The notes under the pieces: model-generated
What the model was told of the DNA's origin: nothing
The model's input: only the letters and a program-made list of their open reading frames with translations
Database searches by the model: none
Shown here: in pieces, positions 23,192 to 30,674 of the stretch
Layout of the letters: each line of letters opens with the position of its first letter
How positions within the stretch are numbered: the first letter of the stretch is position 1
Made by a program: the position numbers and the translations under genes
Assembly: GCA_963565915.1 (NCBI GenBank)
Contig: OY751493.1
Span: forward strand, 4,464,001 to 4,528,000
Reading direction: 5' to 3'
DNA from: Entoloma clypeatum
Taxonomy: Eukaryota; Basidiomycota; Agaricomycetes; Agaricales; Entolomataceae
DNA length: 64,000 nucleotides

Positions 23192-23893
23192 ATGTTCTGT
23201 TCGAATAATCCTGAAACATGGCACGATCACAACTCAACAATGGAGTTCTGTCATAATCAGAGGACCCACTCCACGACGAAACGATCCCCGTTCTATCTAA
23301 TGATGGGATACGAACCGAGAGACATACCATTGGCATTTGACAAAACAAATATGCCAAGCGTAGAAGAACGGCTCAAAGAGCTGAAACAAGCAAGAGATGA
23401 AGCGCTGGCAGCGCACGAACTAGCCCGTCAGATGATGGCTGAAAGGTCAACACGAGGTTTCACTCCGTTTGGAAAAGGAGAACAGGTATGGCTAGAAGGG
23501 AAGAACCTCCGAATCGGATACCCTTCCAGAAAACTGGCACCCAAAAGAGAAGGACCCTTCACCATTTCCGAGGTGCTTGGGCCCATGACGTACAAACTGA
23601 AGCTTCCAGAACAATGGAAGATCCACCCCGTTTTCCATGCCTCCTTGTTAACACCTTATCGGGAAAATGACACACACAGATTAAACTTCCATAACCCACC
23701 TCCTGATCTGATCGAAGGAGAACACGAGTATGAAGTAGAAGCAATCCTCACCCACAAGCGACAGGGCAGAGGGTACAAATATTTGGTCAAGTGGATGGGA
23801 TACCCATCAAGCGATAACACGTGGGAACCCGAATCCAACTTAAAAAGAGCCCAAGAAACGCTGGGGTACTACAAACAGACCCACCACCTTTGA
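23192..23893 (+). pseudogene. pol: Gypsy element 3 pol C-terminus: integrase tail and chromodomain
   Basis: In frame with the upstream pol after the stop. It contains the integrase C-terminal SH3-like part (VWLEGKNLRIGYPSRKLAPKREGPF, PVFHASLLTPY) and a chromodomain (YEVEAILTHKRQGRGYKYLVKWMGYPSSDNTWEP). This identifies the element as a chromovirus. Confidence 0.9.
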
Positions 23894-23918
23894 ACCCAAC
23901 AACCCACATCCTCTCATC

Positions 23919-24815
23919 ATGACCACCGTTTTCAATACCGCCACCAAGGAACTTCACCGACACCGCCTCTTTAGGCTCCTGACCGAAACCGAGCACAATG
24001 ACAGAGTACTGCGGCACATTGACGATGAGACCGACCAATTCTTGGTCAACACATTGTTCGGGCTAATCACCCTCCGCCAATTCCATTACGATACCACCGC
24101 CAACATTGCCCGACTCATCGAGGGGCACATCGACACGCTCCTAGACAGAGGTGTCTACCAACAGTTTGCAAGGCTGTTTCATAACCGCACGAACACCCCC
24201 GACGTCACGCTCCTAGACCCATCTGCAGAAAACCCTATCCTGACCACTCCCCTCCCTGATCTTGCCACCACCCCTGAACCAACCCCTATCCCTGATCCGG
24301 TTCCCCTCGTCATCAGAAACCCTGACACTCCAAGTACCACTTCTCCCGAATCCACGTCGCCCTTGACCAGCGACCGAAGCCTTTCCGACGTCAAGACCGA
24401 CGTCAAGGGAAAGAAGAAATCCTATGGAGTTGTTAAACGCTCCAGAAGAAAAACCACACGCACCATCATGTCTATTCCATTAGGGCATGGATCATCATCC
24501 CAGACTCCCATCGATCTCACCAACGAACCCGATTACCTTGACTATGAGGTTGACACGCATGGACGCGCTCACTCCCCGAGCGGACCTTGGCGCCGTCCTG
24601 CTGGATGGCCACATATTGACAAAGGGCACAAATGCGGCCTTTGTGCTAGGGCAGATGGACACATTGAGTGTCAATGTGGATACTATGTATGTCAGAAGTG
24701 TTGGAAGAAAGCACCCGGACACTACAATTACGAGTGCTTGGGCCCGGGTTATGCAGCGCTGGAAGATGACCAGTACGAGTTTGACAACGATGCCATACAC
24801 AACATGGCAACTTGA
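23919..24815 (+). CDS. Accessory Cys-rich ORF3 of Gypsy element 3
   Basis: 298 residues, starting 25 nt after pol. The N-terminal third is helical (LFRLLTETEHNDRVLRHIDDETDQF). The middle is Pro/Thr/Ser-rich, with a basic stretch GKKKSYGVVKRSRRKTTR that could act as a nuclear localisation signal. The C-terminus (about 235-275) has CGLCARADGHIECQCGYY followed by VCQKCWKKAPGHYNYEC, a dense Cys/His cluster that should bind zinc. It has no signal peptide or transmembrane span, so it is not an envelope protein. I do not recognise the family. It occupies the same position as the unrelated ORF3 of elements 1 and 2. The intact frame contrasts with the broken pol. Confidence 0.72.
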   Translation: MTTVFNTATKELHRHRLFRLLTETEHNDRVLRHIDDETDQFLVNTLFGLITLRQFHYDTTANIARLIEGHIDTLLDRGVYQQFARLFHNRTNTPDVTLLDPSAENPILTTPLPDLATTPEPTPIPDPVPLVIRNPDTPSTTSPESTSPLTSDRSLSDVKTDVKGKKKSYGVVKRSRRKTTRTIMSIPLGHGSSSQTPIDLTNEPDYLDYEVDTHGRAHSPSGPWRRPAGWPHIDKGHKCGLCARADGHIECQCGYYVCQKCWKKAPGHYNYECLGPGYAALEDDQYEFDNDAIHNMAT

Positions 24816-24841
24816 AAACATTGAAGCCGGTGACTTCAAGC

Positions 24842-24856
24842 ATAGAAGGGGGGTAA
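24842..24856 (+). other. Polypurine tract of Gypsy element 3
   Basis: agaaggggggtaa immediately before the 3' LTR. Confidence 0.75.
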
Positions 24857-25412
24857 TGTTACACTTTTTCACCCTCTTCCCACGCACCTTCACACAACCC
24901 TTCAACCCTTGATCCCCATCACACCCCGTTTCACTTAACTCCGACGACCCTGGGACATGTGTCCCCTCTATCAGCGCTATGACTCACACTGACTCGGACT
25001 ATTCCCCTTTTAGATACATTTTCACTCGTTATCTCTGACTCATGGCCTCGCGGCCTTATCTCTGACTCTTATCCCACAGCCCCTTGAAACATCTATCTAA
25101 CCAATGGCTTATTTAGCTCCTGCGCAGCACTTACTTATTTATAGCTATAGGATAACGTATATAAGACCTGTAACCTTAGAGTAGAGGTCCTCAGCTTGAC
25201 CTAGGCAAACAACGCTTACTTGTCTATTACTTCGAACGCTCTCTAACTAAGTGCCTTGCGAGGACTTAGCTCTGCTTGACCCGAACCGAGTCGTCCTTCT
25301 GAGGAACTCGCTGATTAACCAAGTCGATCTATTGAGGGACTTGTTGTGGAACCAGTTCAAACCCACATAATCCGATCTGTTGAACTTGTTGTTGTAGGCT
25401 ATCGCCGTAACA
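24857..25412 (+). repeat. 3' LTR of Gypsy element 3
   Basis: 556 bp. It differs from the 5' LTR at about seven sites, all transitions and six of them at CpG dinucleotides. Confidence 0.93.
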
Positions 25413-26299
25413 GCTGCAGGCTGAGCGCCATGACACATTGTGTCAAGTGTTACTATTCCACCAGACAAGTGAGGGCCGCAGGTCCGAGCGCCATGACACA
25501 TTGCATAAAGATACTTACTCTGTGAGCCTTGGCGAGCACAAAATTCCATAACACATTGTGTAAAGATACTTACTCTGTGAGCCTTGGCGAGTGCCATGAC
25601 ACATTGCGTAAAGTGTTACTAGTCCACCAGACAAGCGAGGGCCGCAGGTCCGAGTGCCATAACACATTGTGTAAAGATACTTACTCTGTGAGCCTTGGCG
25701 AGCACAAAATTTGTATACAAGCAGGAGCCTTGGCGAGTGCCAAGGTTAAAAGAATAAGTTCAATGAACTCCACCCCCTACCCCCTCCCCCTGGAGGGGGG
25801 GGGAACCCTAGAAATAGGATATCACGAGCCTTGGCGAGCACAAGAATATATACGGCGGCAGGGGTTTGGGGGCAGCAACCCCCAACGAGCTGTGATCTGT
25901 AGCGAAGCACGGATTAATCCAGACAAGTGAGGGCTGCAGGTCTGAGCACCATGACACATTGCGTAAAGTGTTACTATTTGACCAGACAAGCGAGGGCCAC
26001 AGGTCCGAGTGCCATAACACATTGCGTAAAGATACTTACTCTGTGAGCCTTGGCGAGCACAAAATTTGTATACAAGCAGGAGCCTTGGCGAGTGCCAAGG
26101 TTAAGAGAATAAGTTTGATGAACAGAACCCTAGAAATAGGATATGGTGAGCCTTGGCGAGCACAAAAACTCGCAGCAGGGGTTTGGGGGCTGCCGCCCCC
26201 AACGAGCTGTGACCTGTGCGAAGCTCAACGGTTGTGAGCTTTTGCGAGCACTGCGAGCAATGCTCACTGCCGTACCGAAGCATGGGTTCATAAGCTCGT
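25413..26299 (-). repeat. Right subterminal array of short repeats
   Basis: Reverse-complement relative of the left array: repeats of agccttggcgagc, tactctgtgagccttgg, cagacaagcgagggc and the tggggg / cccccaacgag block. About 10 copies of the core word. It is cut on the inside by the 3' LTR of Gypsy element 3. Confidence 0.8.
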
Positions 26300-27322
26300 C
26301 ATACCAAGTGGGAGGGGGGGTTGATGACTAAGATTGGTCAGAACTGACTAAGATTGATGAATCTTAGTAAGCTGAGTCAGGATTGGTAAGTCTTACTTAA
26401 GCAAAATCCCTCCCATGTACTGTCCGACGAGTGCGAAGCACGAGCCATGGCTCCATCAATCTCCCATCAATTCACTGAATATTCTGGATCCTTTCACTGA
26501 AGGTATGTATACTATGTGGGCCATGTATTGTAGCATGTATTTGAGTAACCTGAACAAAATATGGAGTGAAATAAGATATTTGCCTGATGAGACTGCAGAA
26601 TTGTTACAATTTGTGTAGGGACTTTCTGGCTTATTCCTTCAGCGAAAATCATCCATAATATGCATAATGCAAGGGCCAAAAAAGATGATAGGGATCTGTT
26701 CCACAGATCTGTTGATATTATGAAAATAAGCAGAAAAGAGGGGGTCAGGGTGTGTACTGTATATAGGCAATTCCCAGCTTATTCATTTGGCAAAAATCAT
26801 CCATGATATGGATAATGCAAGGGACAAAAGAGATGATAGGGATGCGTTCCACAGATCTGCTTATATTCAGTGCTTTGTTGAAATATAGAAAAATGGGGAG
26901 TACATGGGTTTCATGACTGATTGGAACATTATTTCCCTTACTCCTCCAGTCAAATTCACTCATTCAATGCACAAATCAAGTATACAGAAGGTGGAATGTA
27001 TTTCCCCCATCATTTTGTCAGTATTAAATATTTTGTTGAAGCCACTCAGTAAGCAACAGGTAAACAACAGAAAGTGATTGGACTTACCAACCAGTTTTAG
27101 TGGAAAACCCAGATTTTTGCAATCAGTAAGCAACGGGTAAACAACAGAAAGGCTGGAGGCTTGAGTGCAGTAGACATACATGTGATGCAATTTTTTGGAA
27201 AAATGATTCTATAATACATCAATTATGGACACAAACAGTTACTTTTTCACACCACACCAACCTCCGTGCCGTATGGCGCATTTTCTCACGCCCGCGCCAT
27301 ACGGCACGGGTCATACCCTCGT
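26300..27322 (-). repeat. Right inverted arm, outer AT-rich segment
   Basis: Reverse complement of 3717-4765 with few differences. It ends in a perfect 14-bp hairpin and cgggtcataccctcgt. Confidence 0.85.
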
Positions 27323-27423
27323 TTTTGCAAAGGCGAGGGTTCGATTTTTCATTTTTCATCACATTCAGTACGTACTGTGGTGATCTTTCAATGTCAAACT
27401 CTTACCGATAAGTACATATTATT

Positions 27424-27852
27424 TACTGTCTTTTGCATTTAGGTTGGCCACGTGACATTTTTTCTCTCAAAAAACCCTCCGAGTACTGCGGAGCCTGTAA
27501 CTCGAAAATGACTGAGTGTATCCTGCCGGAAATTATACCAGACGACACCGATGAACTCCCCGGACATTGTATTCATTGACCGAATGTTGTACGATAATTA
27601 TTGGAGGCTGCAGCCAGGTTTTGGCGTTTCAGCACGCTAAACCCTGTCAAACTCCTGTGAAACTCCGAAACGCTAAATTTCTATTTCTTAGCTCCCGGTC
27701 AATGTGGAATACCTGCAGAGAGTCTCGGTGAAGCGACCAGTACAACCTCCGATGGATTCTGTCTAGTTGACGTTGAGTTATGTGCTTCCGATTCTCTGAT
27801 GGTTTTTTCGTGCAAAAGTGTCACATGGCCAACCTAAATGCAAAAGACAGTA
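27424..27852. mobile_element. MITE flanked by TA
   Basis: Terminal inverted repeats ctgtcttttgcatttaggtt (left) and its complement at the right end, extending about 30 bp (with ggccacgtgaca / tgtcacatggcc). TA sits on each side. 429 bp with no ORF. A TA target duplication fits Tc1/mariner-like non-autonomous elements. Confidence 0.75.
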
Positions 27853-27985
27853 ATCACTGAAATATACTTCCGATTAAAATCAAAACTACATAATATCTGA
27901 ATTTGGTACTTTAGAACTGTACAGTTTCATCCAGCCACAACTTCACTGTGTATACGATAAGCAGGCCTGCTCATCACCGTGCACA

Positions 27986-28889
27986 ATGTCGACAGATCTT
28001 CAGTGGCTCCTTCTCCGCGTTCGTTGTCCCAGATTATCTTACTGCTGTGAAATCAAACTGACTCCACTGAAAATTCGCAGAAAAACAATAGCTTCATCGT
28101 GAAGCGAGTCCCTGAGGGTCCGGTCTTCTCAAAGGAGCCTGTATGTCGTCTGAAGGGATTTGATATCTCAAGGATATCGACGAATCTTCATAGGGTAACC
28201 TCAGGAACATCCACTCCCACAAATACTCAGGACTCGCCAACGCCAAGGTTCGTTCGCAGCTCATGTCAGGCCGTTCTGGATGGCTGATACTACCCGAAAG
28301 ACAATTCACATCGCCGACTCGCCAGTAGGTCTCCAAATCACGACCCGCAAAACGAAGACGGCACATGGCACTGTTGCAAAAGCCCTCGCCACATCCCACA
28401 TACGCCCACGATCGAGCACCCGCCGCGCACTCGGTATTGCGGCTGCCAGCACCGCTAAGCGGGGGTACCGACCTGACCTTCGTGTTGTGAGTTTCCTTTG
28501 CCTCCGCCACTTTTCTCTCATCTCCCCTCGTGTATCCATTTTTTATGGATATATGAGAATGCACTCTCGTTAGAACCCACTGGAATGCTGCAAAGCATAT
28601 GAAGGCTGGGCGTGGACATGTTTGCAAGATAAATCTTTCGCCATGTTCTATCGGACCCCGTTCGATGCTCGACGCGTATTGGTCCGACTGTTTGGCGCTA
28701 ACATCCTTCTGATCTTCTTCTCCATTGTTTATGTGTTGTACTTTTTGACTCGTTTCACTGACGCCCTCCCAGGCTGCCCTTGCCCGTGTTTCTGCCATCA
28801 TCGCCACACAAAAAGAGCCCAAACCTTCACCAGCGAAGAAGCTGAGGGGCCGCAAGGCCAAGGTAGTGGAAGCGTCTCTCGAGGCATGA
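27986..28889 (+). CDS. RPL28: 60S ribosomal protein eL28
   Basis: Five exons: 27986-28018, 28081-28140, 28194-28247, 28301-28486 and 28773-28889, all joined in frame by GT-AG introns, about 149 residues. Protein reads MSTDLQWLLLR, KNNSFIVKRVPEGPVFSKEP, GNLRNIHSHKYSGLANAK, then HIRPRSSTRRALGIAAAS and RGYRPDLR, and ends KKLRGRKAKVVEASLEA. This is the eL28 family of the large cytosolic ribosomal subunit, basic as expected. The last intron is 286 nt, four to five times the others, and holds a predicted H/ACA snoRNA. The 5' splice site of that intron could be gttgtg or gtgagt; gtgagt keeps a Val. Confidence 0.93.
28555..28706 (+). ncRNA. Predicted H/ACA-box snoRNA inside the last eL28 intron
   Basis: About 150 nt. 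A first hairpin is closed by ccca/tggg and atgct/agcat with a gcaa loop, and is followed by an H-box-like agataa at 28628. The second hairpin (28639-28697) has lower stem cgcca/tggcg, an internal pocket and upper stem cggacc/ggtccg. Then comes an aca box at 28701-28703, three nucleotides before a plausible 3' end. Ribosomal-protein introns commonly host such RNAs. Target uridine not assigned. Confidence 0.65.
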
Positions 28890-28998
28890 GCTCTCCATCT
28901 TTGTGTATGCACCACCATGCGTTTTATGTACACACTTGCGATCATGAATCTTTTCCTCTCTGATCCCGAAAGCCGCACCCTATGACCTCACCCTAAGC

Positions 28999-29180
28999 AG
29001 GCACTCTCCCTAGAACCCGCTGGAGCCGCTGGAAAGCGCATGAAGGCTGGGCGTAGTAGAGAGTGCGAGATCGACCCCCCTCTGCTGGAGCCGATCAAAC
29101 TCCAGTAGAGAGCGTTCCATGTCGCTATCGGACTACGCTCGTTGCTCACCGCGGAGGATCCGACTCTTTGGGACTGATAT
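28999..29180 (+). ncRNA. Second copy related to the intronic H/ACA-like RNA
   Basis: Lies about 110 nt after the eL28 stop. It shares gcatgaaggctgggcgt-type sequence, the tagaaccc block and the second-hairpin upper stem (tcgga/tccga) with the intronic copy. Its first hairpin has a perfect 8-bp base, gcactctc with gagagtgc (29001-29066). An additional hairpin (ctctgctggag/ctccagtagag, 29081-29110) is inserted before the last one. The terminal box would be ata, not aca. It may be in the 3' UTR or a UTR intron. Confidence 0.5.
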
Positions 29181-29727
29181 TCTTTCGTTCTTCGTACTAA
29201 TTTGTATTCTTGGTTTCGTAAATAAACACCTTTGGATTCCTTGCCACGGAGAGGTGACTCCCGATCGTGGAACAGTTGGTTTGACTTCGCCGTTCCCCTT
29301 GCCGTGCCTCACCCTTCGTCGTCCCGTCGTGTCGTTCCTTTCTTATTTGCCGAGTATTATAGAGCTCAGGCAGTCAACTAGCTAGCTCGTATTTAGCTTG
29401 GCACATGCGTCCAGTCTAGGTTTGCAATGGGCGAGACCTAGAATATTCCCCTCTTCTTCTTGTTTAACCTCCAGGTTGTCAATGTCATCAGAACCAGCCC
29501 TTCTGGCAGGCACCGACAATTTCCTGGTCCAAATTCAATACTGCGGATTTGCTGATTGCGGAAAAGAGCATCTCTCAGAACAGAAGTTGCATATGTTGGG
29601 TACAGACAGGGTCATCTAGCCTCATCATGACTGTAACGTAACCCACCTTGAAAAATCATCGACGCCTTGTTGTGAGGGAGGGGAGGTCTCCTTCTCGGTT
29701 GGCTTGACACTTCTTCGTCGTGTTGAG
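29181..29727. other. Non-coding stretch
   Basis: No supportable gene. It follows the snoRNA-like copy and precedes the tRNA terminator. Confidence 0.4.
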
Positions 29728-29733
29728 AAAAAA
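29728..29733 (-). terminator. RNA polymerase III terminator of the tRNA
   Basis: Run of six T on the minus strand, 28 nt past the tRNA 3' end. Confidence 0.6.
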
Positions 29734-29760
29734 TCTATCTCTGCTTATTGGAACAAGAGT

Positions 29761-29844
29761 TCCGGTACGGGGAATCGAACCCCGAGCTGCCGCGTCCCTA
29801 AGACGTATGAAAGGCGGCAATGTTAGCCGTTACACCATACCGGA
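29761..29844 (-). tRNA. tRNA-Glu (UUC) with a 13-nt intron
   Basis: Minus strand. Acceptor stem tccggta pairs with taccgga, the D arm has gtgtaacggctaaca, the anticodon stem is gccgc/gcggc and the T arm is ggggttcgattcccc. The anticodon loop would be ctttcac with anticodon ttc once the 13 nt tacgtcttaggga is removed after position 37, the canonical place for nuclear tRNA introns. 71 nt without the intron. Confidence 0.95.
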
Positions 29845-30190
29845 CTGGTACCACGACTTGAGATCTTGAGAGGGAAGGACTGAACTTGCCACGAGGAACG
29901 TATGACAAATTTTTTTCTGAGTCTAACATAGTCCCACGCAATCACGGAAAGTATGACGGAAAGATGAGTCGAGAAAAGAAGCGAAGGAAATAATGGTGGT
30001 ACAATGGTAGAGCAGAACATGTCAATGGGAGGGGAACATAGGACTAAGGAAACCAAAACAATGGTGGTGGTGGTGATGAAAAAATATATACAAAACACCA
30101 TGCTCTAAACTGAGAGAGAGCAATATCGCTTGCGCGTTCAATGACGAACTCAGTGTGCCCTAGGTCTCTGGGGGTGTGGCTGGAAATCTG
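29845..30190. other. Intergenic stretch
   Basis: Contains a purine/pyrimidine-skewed run (ggtggtggtgatg near 30065). No gene seen. Confidence 0.4.
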
Positions 30191-30674
30191 TCAGACGATG
30201 CTCATCGTTGAACATGGGTCCTTACTCGGCTGTGCCCATCTCCGGCTGCAAATGCAACCGTTGCACCCTGGACTCGGGAAGCTCTTCCAGCATTGCTGGT
30301 TCTCGAAGACAATGCACCTGCCCCCAGCTGATATGCATGTCCCTGGGTTGCAGCCGGTCCCGTACGGATCCACACTGAACCCGCAAACCAGGACCTTTGC
30401 AAGGCTGTATCGTTCGTAAGGCACAAAAAATGTTTGGATGCAATGTGAATTAACTTACTTTACCTCGACTGGCTCGTTGGATAAAGGTAGATCGTCCGTT
30501 GATATATCAACGCCTTCTTGAACTGAGGGGAACGGTGACTCGCCGATTAGTTAGGCATAGGGAGAGCGAAGAATTGCAACTCCTACCCTCCGGAAACTGT
30601 ACGACGACATGCAATCCCCTTACAGTGGCTGCAAGGATCAGTAGCATGTAGGCAAGGAACCCAAGCGTATGCAT
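30191..30674 (-). CDS. Small secreted cysteine-rich protein
   Basis: Three exons on the minus strand, 30674-30587, 30522-30464 and 30394-30191, giving 116 residues. The introns are GT-AG; the first has a good branch site (ctaac). Residues 1-20 form a signal peptide (MHTLGFLAYMLLILAATVRG). An acidic spacer (DISTDDLPLSNEPVE) follows. The C-terminal 67 residues carry eight cysteines: VC, GC, TC, RC, QC, GC, IC and PC. Length, signal peptide and Cys content fit the small secreted protein class of agaricomycetes, some of which act as effectors. No known family recognised. The second intron's acceptor was chosen because it keeps the Cys-rich frame. Confidence 0.6.

Larger units (their letters stand above)
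18450..25412 (+). mobile_element. Gypsy element 3, nearly complete chromodomain retrotransposon
   Basis: Plus strand, 6963 bp. Order: 5' LTR, gag, pol (protease, RT, RNase H, integrase, chromodomain), an extra Cys-rich ORF, polypurine tract, 3' LTR. The LTRs differ at about seven of 556 positions. The flanks do not repeat (gtgtg on the left, gctgc on the right); the left flank is Gypsy element 2 and the right flank is arm repeat. The element appears inactive because pol has an in-frame stop. Confidence 0.93.
3717..27322. mobile_element. 23.6 kb block bounded by long inverted arms; interior full of nested retroelements
   Basis: The sequence from 3717 rightwards reappears as its reverse complement ending at 27322. 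The outermost 1 kb of each arm is collinear and nearly identical (tips 3717-4765 and 26300-27322). Inside that, both arms carry the same family of short repeats. Everything between the arms looks repetitive: simple-sequence DNA, Copia, Gypsy and LTR fragments. No DNA transposase ORF was found between the arms. It could be a non-autonomous large DNA transposon that collected retroelements, or two copies of one repeat that landed in opposite orientation. I could not identify an unambiguous target-site duplication at the outer edges. Confidence 0.7.

Noticed and set aside
23919..24815. Envelope gene of Gypsy element 3
   Set aside because: No signal peptide, transmembrane anchor or glycoprotein features; the Cys cluster is of zinc-binding spacing.
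3717..27322. Starship-type giant element
   Set aside because: No tyrosine-recombinase captain ORF at either edge and long inverted arms are not a Starship feature.
28094..28978. 294-codon minus-strand ORF
   Set aside because: Lies antisense to the eL28 exons and intronic RNA; the plus-strand gene explains the sequence.
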